Assembly (NCBI RefSeq): GCF_040412425.1
Contig: NC_089744.1
Location: 30,544,501-30,608,500 of the forward strand
DNA length: 64,000 nucleotides
From: Macrobrachium rosenbergii
Lineage: Eukaryota > Arthropoda > Malacostraca > Decapoda > Palaemonidae
Direction: 5' to 3'
The notes below the pieces were generated by a model. It was not told the DNA's origin, ran no database searches, and worked only from the letters and a program-made list of their open reading frames with translations. Made by a program: the position numbers and the translations under genes. Within the stretch, counting starts at the first letter, position 1, and each line of letters opens with the position of its first letter. This document shows, in pieces, positions 47,208 through 61,600 of this stretch.

Positions 47208-50200
47208 TATTATTATTATTAGGTCTTTATTATTATTAACAATAGTAATCAGAGTACTGTAATAAGGTATTCTTTTTAATTTATTCATTATAGTGTGAAC
47301 CTGTCCTGGGTTGTGTTGTAACTTTTTTATAAAATTAACAATTCCTTGAATACCTCAAAACACTGAATTATTAACAATCAGTAATTACTGTAATAACGGA
47401 TTTAATTTATTCATTATAGTGTGTTGTGTACTCAGGATTCCTTACCTCAAAACACTGAATTACTGATACACATTTAGTTTATGTGCAGCTTTCAATCAAG
47501 AGTCAGTCCTTATGACGCTCTGTTGTGACAGTATCAGTACTGAAACCACTGGGTAGTAGATTGTTATTTACGGAACCCGGTAACATGGTGTCAAGAGCGG
47601 TTCCTGTAAAATAGTAGTAATTGGTTAAGGCCATGAGAGTTACTCAGAAATCATTGTAGCCTCATGTAGGCTAGACCAGGTATCATGGCAGCTGCAGGCA
47701 GCATGAGTACTTGAACAAATTTGATTAATGTGAATTAACAGGAAAATATTTAAAATTTCGAGAATTTCTATGATTATGTAATAGCTGTAGGCTTAGTCAT
47801 GGAGAATAATGGACAAAGGTAACATGTTGCCGGCAGGAATAGTCACCTGTTTTTGTTCGTATTGTGAGTTTCATACTTGTCTATGTACATGAAACATATA
47901 TTTTTCAAACTACTAAGGGATTCAGAGCCGATGAAATACAGTTTTTCGGAAATACCTTTTTATCAAAGCATCGGATAAAGATGAAAGTTGGCAAGTGTAT
48001 ATTTTATAACCCTACCTAATTTTTGCAAGTATTATTTAGTACCTAAGTTCAATAGTTCTGGTACTTTTCAGAGTAAAAGTGTGTTTCCTATGCCAGAGCC
48101 ATTAAAATCGCAGGTAAGGATTTTGAATACAATAATGACACCTATGACGTCATGAGGCTCCACCCACAGTGAAGAGAAGTTTACATATGAGGAAAACGTC
48201 TCTTCACTGTGGCTCTGCCCACTTGCTGATGACATTGTGAGGTCAAAGAAGACAGAACTATGTACTGATTGATTTATTACCTGGGCATAAGGTATACATA
48301 GCAGCTTGTGGACGGAAACGTGGTGCCCGACCCCAGGTCTCCGTGACCTGCATGCTTAGTGAGCAATTTGTGTTTGTTAACAGTCAATCAAATAATTATA
48401 ACAAGAGACATAATGTACATACAGTGATAAAATATATATTGGCGAAAAGGCCAGGAAATTCTACATACAAATATATACATGAGATTCTTGCTGCACTGAT
48501 AGATGCAATACATGATCGTAATTAATGGGTAAAGAAGACGTCTTTACAAGTACCGCCACTCCCCAGACAATTATTATGAAATAATGCTTCGGAGATTGTT
48601 GAATGTTAATCATGGTATCTTCTTGGGACCAGGAGCCGACCCCGAGTTCTTGATATCTGCGGTTGTAGGGCGGTTTCGACTGCTGAGTCGTCCGGTGGTT
48701 TTGCTGGGCGGATGACATCCTTAGTGCGCCCCTTGGGACGTCCTCGGCCTTGTTTTGGGATGCCGATCTCTTCATCCGAGTTCTTGTTTTGTGGAGAAAT
48801 TCTAGGATGTCTGCAGGTTTCCTCCCGGATTCTGCTATCCATTAGGAAGGCTGGCTTTAACCTGTCGATAGATATCCAGTCTTCCCACCCATGGATGTTG
48901 ATGAGGTAGGCCTTGGATGTTCTACTGATGACTCGGTATGGTCCTCTGTATGGTCTGGTCAACGGTGGGCTGTGGGCGTCGTTCCTCATGAAGACATGTG
49001 TACAGGTATTCAGGCCTTCTGGGCTGAAGTTATGGGTCCTGTCCACGAAAGTCTTCTGGCAGGGCACGAACTTCCTTGCAATTTCTCTTAGTCTTGGAAG
49101 GGGTGTATCCGGGTCTTCCGGCTCCGTGGGGAAGAATTCTCCAGGTACGGCCAATGTTTCGCCGTAGACTTTTTCTGCGGGAGAGTCCTCACCGTTTGCC
49201 CTTGGTGCGGTGCGGAGACCAATAGGACCCAGGGCAGCTGTGCCTTCCAATTCTCGTCAGTACAATGTGCCATCAGAGCTGCTTTCAATGAATGGCGGGT
49301 CCTTTCCACCATACTGTTGGCTGCAGGGTTGTATGTCGTCATACTGTGGAGTTTTGTCCCCATCAGGCGTGCCAGGGGGACCCAGAGTTCTGACAAGAAT
49401 GCCAGGCTCCTGCCTGTAGTTATACCATCCGGCACATTGAAATGGCTTATCCAACTTGATAGTAGGGCTTCCGCGCAGGTGCTTGTTGGTGCTTCTACAC
49501 CGGGGTTGCTTCTGGCCGTCTTGTGGAATGGTCTATAACTGTCAGGAGGTATCTGGCGTTCCTGATTGCAGCAGAGGTCCTACGACATCTACATGGATGT
49601 GCCCGAAACGCCGTTTTGGTTGAGGGAAGTCTCCAGTGTTTGATTCCATGTGCCTTGTGATATCTGGCATTCCTGATTGCGGCAGAGGTCCTACGATATC
49701 TACATGGATGTGCCAGAAACACTGTTTTGGTTGAGGGAAGTCTCCAATGCTTGATTCCATGTGCCTTGTGATCTTACCTGTCTGGCACGGTATGCAGTTC
49801 TTCCCCCATTCTCGTATGTCCTTCCTGATCCCGTGCCACACGAATTTCTCTGTCATCAGGCACACTGTTGTTCGTCCTGATGGATGGGACAGCCCGTGGA
49901 TGATGTCGAACGCCTGCTTTCTTCATGACACGGGTATCAGGGGACGTGGGCAGCCTGTGATGGTGTCGCAGAGAAGTGTCGATCCGGATTCACCTATTGG
50001 CACGTCTTCCCACTTCAGTGCGGTAAGTGCCCTGTGATAAACTGCCGTTTTCGGGTCTGCGGTTTGTTCCTTCACCAGGTCTTCGTAGTCTATGCCCAGG
50101 TGAACTGAATTTATTCCAATCCTTGATAGGGCGTCGGCTACCGGGTTCGTCTTGTCGGGGATGTAACTGACGGTGCATCCAAATTCGGAGATAGCAGCCA

Positions 50201-53200
50201 GGTGCCATTGCTGTCTTGCCGACCATGCATCTTCCACCCTTGTGAACACATGTACCAACGGCTTGTGGTCTGTCAGGATGGTGAATGGGCTGCCGTCCAA
50301 GAGGTGAAGTGCAACACGGCTTGGTAGATTGCCAGCAGTTCCCTGTCGAATGCACTGTAGCGGGTCTCCGGTGGCTTTAACTTGCGGCTAAAAAACACAA
50401 GCGGGCGGGGGAACTGTCTACTATCTGCTCCAGCAAGCGACGTTGCTGGCGTCAGTGGTAAGTCTCAGGGGGGCGGTGGGGTCTTGATATGTTAAGGAGG
50501 TGGCTTTGGCGAGGGCTGCCTTTGTCTGTTCGAACGCCTTTTGCTGCGGGACTTCCCCTTCAGCAATCTGGTTAAGGGATACATGATGCGGGAGATGTCC
50601 GGCACAAATCGTCGGTAGTAGTTGACCATGCCGAGGAACTCCTGCAGGGACTTGATCGTTTTTGGTGTTGGAAAATCCTTCACTGCATCCACCTTGGAGG
50701 TCATGGGGCAGACACCTGTCGGAGAGACCTCATGTCCCAGGAAGTTTACCTTTTCCACTCCAAAGGTACATTTGTCGAATCTGATGGCCAATCCGTTCTC
50801 CTGAAGGTGTTTCAGCACAGACCAGACATGACCCAGGTGCTCTGGGGACCTGGAGAAGATCAGGATGTCGTCCACGTAGAAGACGCAGAAAGGTAGGTCC
50901 CCTAAGATGCTGTCCATCAGGCATTGGAATGTGGCCCCGGCATTCCTGAGGCCGAACTTGGAGTAGGAGAAGGTATATGTCCCAAACGGCATGATGATGG
51001 CTGTCTCCGGAATGTCGTTGGGATGTACTGGCACCTGAAAATAGGACTTGAGCAAATCTATTTTTGTGAATATCTTGGCCCTGTTCAGGGCTCCTGTTAG
51101 GTCTTGCATGTTTGGCAGGGGACAGTGGTCCGGTGTTGTCACTAGGTTCAGCTGACGGTAGTCCCTACAGGGCCTCCAGGAACCGTCTGGTTTCTTCACC
51201 TTGTGGAGGGGGGACGCCCATGGACTCAATGCCTTTTTGCAGATACCCATCCTTTCCATCTCGGCGGATGCTCGTTTAGTGTCCTGGAGTTTCTTGGGTG
51301 GCAGGAGGCGGAACTTGGCATGTGCTGGCTGGCCTGTGGTGGTGATGTGGTGATGGATGCCATGCTTGGCCTGAGAACCTGGCACCTGACGCAGTTCTGG
51401 CTTGAAGACATCTGGGAATTCATGCAGGAGGGCGCTGTATTTGTACGATGAGATGGAGCACACGGCAGGCATTCCTGGTCCGGCGGAGAGTGGTCGGGAG
51501 CGGCAGGTTCCGGTATTTAGCAAGCATTTTCGGCCAATGTCTACCAGCAGTCCGTGTTGTGCGAGGAAATCGGTGCCTAGTAAGGGAAACTTGACATCCG
51601 CGATGATGAAGGGCCATTCATACTTATGGCCCATGATGGATATTCTGCAGGTCCGAGTTCCATAGCAGTGGATGAGATTTCCATTTGCAGCCACTAGAGC
51701 AGCTGCAATGCCAGACATGCTGTCGCAGTCCTCCCCCGATGGCGGAAATACCGACTGCATAGTCCTGGTATCTATCAGCATACGTCGTCCCTATATGGCG
51801 TCGTGGATGAAGAATCCTACTGGATGGCATTCTCTAAGGTTTGTGGCCACTGCTGTTGTGGGTGGCCGCCTTCCCGGTTTTTTGGGAAAGAACAGAGGGT
51901 TCTGCAATTCTTGGCATCCTTTCTGACCCTCCGATGGAAGTAACACCATGAACAGGCTGCTGACCCTGAAACCCCAGCCTACCTTACAGCCGTCACATTG
52001 CTGAAGTGGAAGGACATGCCCTTCAGCTCAGGAGAATCAACATTACTGAGCAACGTCAGTACCTGACGACCCTGCCCCCTAGTGCCTGCCTCCAGACATC
52101 GGCTGGTCTTCGACATCATCCACAGCCTATCCCACCCCTCCGGAAGAACAACAGCCAGGCTGCTGACGGAGAAGTTTGTCTGGCATGGCATACAGAAAGA
52201 CACAATGGCCTGGGCAAGGCAGTGTATGCAGTGTCAGGCCAGCAAAGTAGTATACAGCACGCCAAATCAGGAGTGGGCGAGTTCCCCCAGCCAAAGAGAC
52301 ACTTCGGGCACATCCACGTCGACGTGGTGGGTCCTCTTCCCCCATCAGGAGGAGCCAGATACCTTCTGACAGTTGTCGACTGCTCTACCAGTTGACCCGA
52401 AGCTACGCCCGTGAAAGAAGCCACCTCCAGTGCATGAGCGGAAGCCCTCTTCTCCAGCTGGATCAGCCGGTTCGGTGTCTCAGACGAGATTACAACAGAC
52501 AGGGGACCTGCTTTTCTGTCCGAGCTCTGGACCGCCCTGGCATGCCTAATGGGGACCACTCACCACAGCTTACAACCCTGCAGCCAACGGAATGGTGGAA
52601 AGATTCCACAGGTCTCTGAAGGCATCCCTCATGGCCTGTTGCTCCTCCGAAAATTGGAAATACCAGCTGCCCTGGGTCCTCCTCAAGTTGAGAACCGCCC
52701 CCAGAGCCAATGGCGACCCCTCCTCAGCGGGAAGACTGGATATCTATAGATTGTCTCAAACCCGCATTCCTGGAGGAGGACAACGAAGGCGCACCCCAAA
52801 GCCTCCCGCAGGATGTGGCACCCCCTCGGACAGCCCCGGGTGCAGGAAGGAGGCGTGGGCGTCCCTGGAAAACCCAGAAACCAGACAGGAAGGCACCCCA
52901 ACAAACCGCTCCAGAGGACACCGAAGAAGGCGACCACCCTCTCCAGTTGACATCGAGAAAGCGAGGCCCCCTTCGTCACCCCAGCAGATACCTGCTTTGA
53001 TCAGTTGTTGCCTCCGTCTTGGGGGTGGGGGGAGTATTGTAAAGTCACCGCTCAATGCGTTCTCTATAGTGAACATCCCATTTTCTGCAGTGCCTTCACA
53101 TCGACCTAGGTTCGACCAGAATATGTTTATCACCATAATTGTAATGTATATTTATTATCTTTCTAAATAATCATGCTTTATGTACAAGTAACGAATTATT

Positions 53201-55554
53201 TATGTTATGTGTCAGACATTATTGATCACTATGTTTTCTGTATGAACCTGTCCTGTTTTTGTAAAGAATTAGTTTGACCTCAGGTCACCTGTAAATCTTT
53301 GTACCTGGTGTCTCTGCAAAGTATGCAGATGTCCGCATCCCGCTTTATAAGCGGCTCGCTTCATCAACAACCTAGCAGTACTTGTCTTCCTGCTCATTAT
53401 TTCACACCTCTCTCACAAGACCATCAGTTTTGTTTTACCTCTGGTTTCGACACTATAGCCTTCTATTTGCAGCAAGTCAGGAGCGGTCACTAGAAGTAGG
53501 ATTCAAGTGAAAAGCAATGATACCTCATTTCCCTCAACTGTTAGAGGTGTGAAGGTCAACGCCATTGTTTTATTTCAATTACTGTAACCCATTGCTATTT
53601 TTTTTTTTTTTTTATTTATATCATACAGCACCCTAAACAGTGCTCGTATAGCCTACTCGCTGCAAATAAAAGGTAATAGTAGGAGTCAAGATTTTGTGGG
53701 CAAGCTATTATTTACCTACTTATCAATCAAATGTAACACGATTTATATTGATATGCATGGAAAGGGAAATATATTGGAATCAGTTTGAAAGAGGAACATT
53801 GTTATAATCATTGTGTTTTAATAAATATGTTTTAGATGTACAAATAAAACATCTAACACTATACATAATTTATTTACAAAATGTCTTCATCGTCACTCTC
53901 GAGGAAGAGGTCAGGATTGTCTAACAACAGTTCCTGCCCACACTTCTGGGGTGGACAAATAACTATTACCCCTTAGAGAAACAATTACCAATTCACGCTA
54001 TAGTAAATCTTGCCACGAGTCTTCTTGCTTGTATACAAAGTGGCAAACCTTAGCACTAATGCAGTCTTGCAACCACGGGGACAATTCCATATCCTGCTGG
54101 TCATTATCGAATTTGTTGAAGCCTAGACTGTAAGCGTATTTATTCACCGCCTACCTGGTGGATGGGCGGAGCCTCATGACGTCATATTACATTTATGTAA
54201 CGAATTGTTTTAGGATCCTTGTCTGTGATTTTCTCGGTTCCGGCATCGACGACTTCATTTTACTCTATAAATAATAAAAATATCGAACTTAGGTACTAAA
54301 TAATACTTGCAAAAATAGGTAGGGTTATAAAATATGCACCTGCCAACTTTTCAACTTTATTCGATGCTTTGGTAAAAAGTTGTCGCTGAAAAACCATGTT
54401 TCACTGGCTCTGAATCCCTTAGCAGTTATATTGCGTTATACAGTATTATTGGTGCATATTACTGGTTTTTATGTTTTTGCTTTAAATTTTTGGTTATGGG
54501 AAAACCAAAAGCTAGTGCAGTGCGCCAGTTGGGTTATGTGCACACAACCCGTTTAATGGATAAAGTAGTAATCACCAAAATATCAAATAAAAATCAACAA
54601 GAGTTCCTTAAGTCATAAAGGGATGCACCTTAACCTAACCCAACGTAACCTGATATAGGATGAGAGGCAGTAGCGTAGCTGGCATTCTATCTGTGGGGGG
54701 GCCTAGGTAGGGCCAAGATATTTTTTGGGGGAGCCAAAGGAAATTACACAAAACCAATGCACTAATTCTGTATTAGTAAAATATACTATTCTCGAATGTA
54801 CAGTATATATCCATGTGAATGAAGGAAAATAATAGTATGAGTAATTAGTAAACCTGTATTTGAAATTATAGAGCTCAATTTTCAACTCCTACTATATGCA
54901 AATGTATCAAATACTGTAAGGGTTAAAGTTTAGCTACAAATTGAATTTCAACTGGGGGAGCCGGAGGGGGGCCGAGCATCTGATTGGTTGGGCCCAGGCA
55001 CCCATCCCCCGCCATAGCGACACCACTGACGCGAGGCCCTTATGTGGAATACTCAGCTAGAATGTTTGTTTGTGGAGGAACGGTGTTTATTAGCGGAAAG
55101 GTTTCCCTTACTTCCAGGTGTTTAAAGTATCATTTTATATCTGTCATAAAATATGTTGCTTAATATCTTCGCCAGCACTTCTTTTACACAAAGCAGCCAC
55201 ATTAAACTAAAGAAACAGTCGTGATAACTTGTAAGTGGGATTTAAGGAGCTAATTGGATTCTTTGATATTGGTTATCTATATCTATATCTATCTATATAT
55301 TTATGTATATATAAAGACAAAATCCACGAAGGAAAGAGAAACAATGGAGTGCTGCAAGGCCTTTCGACTTATAGTCCTTTGCTTAGCAGAGTGAAGATAT
55401 ATAAAAATACGTTTACAAAGACAGCTCATATAAATGACAGCTGGGGATTACAAAAGAAAAAAATGTAGCCTACCTGGAATCCAACGCAATTGAAGAATTA
55501 GTAGAAGTGCCAAAACAGGGTTAAATATTTTCGTGATTCAGTTATACATTATAT

Positions 55555-55650
<96 letters not shown>

Positions 55651-58600
55651 CTGTCCTTCCAGCACAGAGAAATAAGGATATGGTCAAATTGTTGTCGGTG
55701 CTCAAATGAAGAGAAAAGGCAGTTTGTGTTACTGTATACTGTAGATCTGATGCATCCTTGCTGGAATGGGTTTATTAAATACACAAAATCTATTACCTGC
55801 AGGTGGTGGAGGCTCCGAGGACAACTCTTATCTCGGCATAGACATGCTCCTCAGTTCCAGCAGATTTTCACTTTGGATCAACGACACAATGGTAAGATCA
55901 TTGCAGTCTCCACTTCCGGTATTTCTACATAACAGCTCCCACGAATTATTACTGTGGAAGTTGATTTTCCCTATGCTTTTAGTGTTGCATGATGAAAGAG
56001 GTGGTGTTGTTTATTATCGATCAACTATTATTAACATACCGACCGCGAGGGAGTAGCCTGTGGGAGGACTGAAACCACCAAACTTTAACTTTTAACTCTA
56101 GCAACTCTTCCCAACAATGTTGGGGACCCTGTAGGGAACTCGGGGTTTTGGGTGGGGAAATACACTGGGAGAAAACCCGGCTGTTATGTTGATGTTAAGG
56201 AACGGTTCCGCGCATTCGCAAGTATTTAGGAAGCCACATGTTCAAGAAGGGATTGGCTAAGGAAATCTATCATAAAAGGAACCATACTAACCTAACGTAC
56301 CCTAACCTAACCTAACAGGCCTCGTTATTTAGCAGGGAGTTACGCCTCCCGGACACCCCGATTACGGAAACTCCACTTTTTATACAAAAGTTCTCTTATA
56401 ACACTGCGCATGCGCGGTAGCATTCCAGGCTGGCCAGCATACAATGACGTATCAGTTCTGAGGTAAATTCTTGATAAGCAGCCAAAAATACTATAGAAAT
56501 ATTCAATTTCCAAGGTAAATACTCCATGTGGAGTTGTTCCACAGTTTTACCTCACTTCCTTCTGATCAGGAAAATGCAACACCTATAAAATTATAAAGTT
56601 GCTCAAATTCATTGTGTTTAACATGTTGATTATGCATCTAATTTTCATGGTGGCTTCATGTGGCTTGTAGCTAGACTAGAGGGTAAAGTTTTACTTTTTA
56701 GACCAACTCCACTAGCACGAACGTCTGTTTGGTACCAGCCCCACTGGCTTGAACGTAAAAACCTAGCTAAGACATGAAATATATCAATAACATTAAAACT
56801 GCAATAGATTTTGATTTTGGTATGTTGTTAGTAATAGGCTATGCACCTCACAAGGTGCACTGTGTAGGCATTACTGTACGGGTGTTTGGAGCACCCCTTC
56901 AGCCCTTTACCTCCATTCCTGCTTCCTTTTTTCGGTCTTGCTGTCCAGCACCTCATAAATGTTATTTCTTAGAGCAATTGCCGGGGGTGGGGGGGGCGAG
57001 TTCCCACAGTTCCACCATTAGATCCTTGTACTTTATTTCCTTTATTTTCTGGATCTCTTTATCTTGCTGTCTAGCCACTCATACACCCTCTTTCCACTGG
57101 ATTAAGCAGTGAATAACTGGAAGTGCCATAGTGTTTGGCTTGACAGCTTAAATCTCATTAATCAGAACATCAATTTTTACTACTGGAACATATCCCGTAT
57201 CTCAAAAATAACTTGGCCTTCCTGCCTGGCATGACAGCCATTCTGTAGTACAGGACAATGTTACTGTTGCAAAACTTGTGCACTCATTACAGTAAGCTAA
57301 GTCTTGCCAAATTCAGTACGATGTCAAGTTTGGTAACCTACTTCTGGTACTGGAATTGCTCCCATCTTGCTGACAGGAATCCATCTTATGGTTCCTAATT
57401 TGAAGTGGTTTAAACGGGAATGATGAGAAATTCAAGCAGTATGTGAAAGGCATTTCTGTTAAGTAAAAATTAGTGTTATTTGTTGGTTTAATCTCATGAT
57501 CCAATTTCCAGAGTATTCCCAAGACTGAGACCTTGGACCTACAGGAGTATCCGGAGACCGTATGTCAAATGAAACAGACCTTTACGTTCTCAGAAAAAAA
57601 AAATAATAATTCCCGGAAGTGCTATAGAGACCTAGAGACAAACAATAATCTCTTTTTCAACAGTTGTAGTGCCCCTAACAACTTTACTCTTGTAACATTT
57701 TGTGAATTTTTTTCGAATTTCCATAGATTATTATGCAGTAGCTATATTCATTCTTCCCTTTTGCATTCAGACCTTGTCAAATTTTTCTGTGAATTTACCC
57801 TGGACCATTATTTCAAGAGAAAAATCTTGGGCCACCTGTATTATGAGTAACTATAAAAAGTAGACAAAAATGTTCTGGGTTGAAATACATTTATCATAAA
57901 CAATTTTGAGAAAAAATGTAAATAGCTGACTTGCAATATTTTGCTATGAAGCATGTACAGTACTAGGATAGGGCCGAGTATAAACTTGAAGTGACTGGCA
58001 GTGCTACCAATACATAAACAGGAATATATTTATTTAGTTATGTTCACAGCAACAATCATCTTCTACTGCTGAAGCAGTGACGAGTCTCCATTTCAGGAGA
58101 CCACAGCATTAACTGCTTCATGCGCACGGTTCTGACCGCCCCCCTCCCCACCTCCCCAACCACCCATCTGCCATTTTACCCTGAGTGATCTATTTACCCA
58201 TTCTACTTATATATAAAATTTTCTCACACTTTCACTGTTTTTCCATCCACATATACCAAGCAGGCACTTCATTAATTCTTGGTTCATCTGGTTTATGGGG
58301 CCCGTAGGGGGGTAGTTCAGTCAATGAACCTCATGCGGTGCACTGTACGCATTACCTAAGGTTCTTTGCAGCGTCCCTTCGGTCCCTAGCTGCAGCCCCT
58401 TTCAATCCTTTTACTGTACCTCCGTTCATATTCTCTTTCTTCCATCTTCCTTTCCACCCTCTCCTAACAAGTTGTTTTTTGGTGTAACTGCGAGGTTTCC
58501 CTCCTTTTACACCTTGAAAACTATTTTACTGTCAATTTCCATTGAAGTGGTGAATGACCTATTTCCCAACGCTTGGCCTTTGGCCTAAATCTTATATTCA

Positions 58601-61600
58601 ATCTAGTTTATGGGAAGGCTTTTCATGTGCCCTTTTTCTCCTTTAGTACTTACTGTACATCCTCCTACTATCAGTTCCTCTTAAGGAACGCTGTAGGGGT
58701 CTTGGCATCAACTTCCAAGGTAGGACTTTGGAATCCATTTGAACAAAGTTAATGAAGATTCCGATATTGACCTGCTTCAGTGGAATGATTGACTTCCAAA
58801 TATTGCGTACTAGCTTTTGCCACCAGAACATCGGTTAAGAAAGGAAAGAAAGTGAAATGTCTGTAGTCTTACTTTCTTAACTTTCTTACTGCTGTTATTT
58901 GTAGTGTCATTCACCCCAGAGTCCCGAGAATCACGGTTATGGAGGGAATTTGCTTCTTTTCAAAACAGATCACAGCAGGTGCTGATTTATAAGAGCATAC
59001 GATTGTGGTGTCAGTCAATAATTTGACTTAACACTTACAAACATCTGAGGCCCAATTGGAGTCATTTGATAACATAAGTGAATAAAGTCTACACAAGATG
59101 TTATGTTAACTTACAGATTATTGATATTCCTCTCCAACCTGCATACAGGTGTACGACACTGGGGACAGCAGAGACTCTGGAACGATCGTCGTGGCTATTC
59201 ATGAGAAGGAAGGCTTTGTGGTGGCCTCCAGGAGTTTCCCAACATTCAACCCATCAGAGGGTCAAGTCCTTCAGCGATTTCTCAAGTCAATTCAGTTGAG
59301 TCGCATCGTGATTGTGGCAACAATGGTTAAGTATCGTGCAGCAAGCATCCTCCCTTCTATTTTTCTCTCATGAAAAGAAGTGTCAGTTAGTGTGATATGG
59401 TTATATGAGAAAATTTCCTAATAGTACTTTATCTAGAATTATCTTTTTGAGCTCCTTGCATAAACATTTTCTATTCGTATAAAATCCTTTCTCTCACGTG
59501 GACAAGGTTTCACGAAATTTGGTTTAGCCATATGAAGAGTTTCCAAGTGACGCCCTGATTGTGATCTGTTGTAGGGTTTCAGCTGTTGCGTGAAAAGTTC
59601 TGAGTACTAAAATAAAATGTTTACTGATAAATGTATAAGGGAGGACCTTTCAGCTTCTTTATTTCAAGAGGTCAAACGGGTATTAAATTAATGATACTAG
59701 AAAGATAGAAGATTCCTTTGAGGCTGATTAACACGATCTGATGTTTATTTAACATCCAGTCATAGAATTTTCCTACTATGTTCCCTGAAAGGAATAGTCT
59801 GAAATGCAGAATTCCAGTCGTCTGATAACTCTGAATCCACCGCTAAAAGTCTGGCGTACATATTTGTTCCACACCTGCCCCCTCAAGCCCATGTATTTGG
59901 CACTGCCAAAAAGCACAGATTTTCCCATTCTGTGCCCCATAATGTTAACAGTTAGCTATAGATATTCTTTCCACATAATGCTTCTCTGCTTTTATATACC
60001 TGAAATGTTTCAATTCACAAAATTTTCAGTTTCCCAGTGAAATAATCTGTCATGCAAACTCAAGATACATCTGTGTCCTCCTCTTCCATACACTGAACCT
60101 AATAATGCTAAAACTCAAAGAATTTTCTTGTTAGACTTGTTCATGTGAACATCTGGTGTTCATTTATAGGCTGCCATTTTTATTGGTCAAATATCTATTG
60201 TGGCAAATCCGTAGGCTGTCGGCTGGTTGTTTTCATGCGGCGATCCTGAGTGGGACACCTCTTGTGACCCATTTTCTTATTTTTCTGACTGTGTCTGAAA
60301 GCCAGTTTGGATAGTCTGACTTTGCTGGGGTGAAATTATATACTCTTAGAGGTTTACTTCATTTACTCAACAGTTGAATGGGCAGAGCAGTTTTGACTAA
60401 ATGACTGGCTGACTGAACAACTCACTGATGTGAGTCCTTAGTTGAACTACAAATACATATTTGGAAACTATCCCTTTTCATCTTACTACCTGATTAATTT
60501 CTACTGATAATTGAAATTAATATTAGTCATACTGTTATGGGCAGATGATTGGATATTCGTTTCACTCGTAAACTTTTGATGACTCATTTGGGGAAGGCTC
60601 TGAACAAAATCATTCTCTAAATAAAATACACAATGGAAGCCAAGTTAGCGACAGATTTACTTAGATTAATGTCATTTTCGTGTGCCTTTTTCATTTAGCC
60701 AGAAGGAACCAGATACCTTGCAGAAGCTGATTCCGCCTTGGCCGAAAGAGGGTGTAGGGGGTCAGCTTTGCTGGCGATTGGGGAGGCCTGGGCTTGCGTC
60801 CTCAGTGTTCACCAGGTATGGGAGGTTGTAGTTACCCGACCTGCCTTGTCGATTGAAGAGAAACTCTCTCACTGGGAGATCACGGCTCGTCTCCAGCAGT
60901 CGTTGGCGTTAAGTGTTCATATCCCATCGAGAAACAGTTAAGAGCGAAACTTGCCTTTCTGTATAATAGTGTAGACAAGGAAACTAAGCGTTTGAGAGAT
61001 GTAATAGCTTTTAGGAGGCTACCAAAACATATTTTCCAGTAATGTACAGGTTTATATATCTATATGTTTATACTTTTTTTAGATTCCATTACCCAAAGCC
61101 TGTATTTACTGCTGGCACAAATGTTGTTGATCAGGTACAGAGTGTGACTGGCACAACAGAGCAGACTTAACGGCCCAGCGAGACTTCTGTAGGAAATACG
61201 ATGGCTTCCCTGAGATATGTCGATGCAGTCGACCGATTTTAAGTAATCTTGCTTTTACTACGGCTGTGAGTAGTGCGTTATTGTGATTCTTGTGTGTCAG
61301 AAATTTCAGTAGTCACTAGTTAATGATTAGATCCCATACTCGTAGCCTCTAGAAACAAATCTTTACAAGTGAGCTACAAAAAAGATGAGGTGCACCAGTA
61401 GAAAGAAGGATGCGAAATCCTCCAGGATTGAAACTAGCATTTCTGGTATTTAATAGGTTTATTTTAACTCTCTGTAGCCTTGGTGGGCAGTTTACAAATT
61501 GTGCTTTAAACATCTTGGCAAACGGTAAATATTTGAGGTATGGTAAACTGTTAATCAGGTAAGTACCTCATAGCGAGCAGAAACATTTAGTTGCTGGTTA

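Larger units (their letters stand above)
48236..51957 (-). mobile_element. Gypsy element M2, lacking its 5' end
   Basis: A minus-strand element with 3' LTR, integrase, RNase H, RT and protease. It is cut near the start of the protease/gag border at about 51957, where element P sequence begins in the opposite direction. 5' LTR and gag are missing. Confidence 0.8.
51958..53417 (+). mobile_element. Gypsy element P, 3' half
   Basis: It begins within the RNase H/integrase linker (AYLTAVTLLKWKDMPFSSGE). It continues through integrase to a polypurine run (GGGGGTGGGGGGAG) and the 3' LTR 53038-53417. It is the same family as the half at 33116-35876, about 16 kb away. Confidence 0.8.
55892..59148. other. 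Intron 2 of the right gene
   Basis: It contains a (CCTAA)3-like motif at 56301-56316 and two SINE-like stretches listed separately. No exon is seen. Confidence 0.5.

Noticed and set aside
61082..61134. Upstream extension of right exon 5
   Set aside because: An in-frame stop at TGA (61129-61131) excludes it. The acceptor at 61134 gives the same 131-nt length as the left gene.
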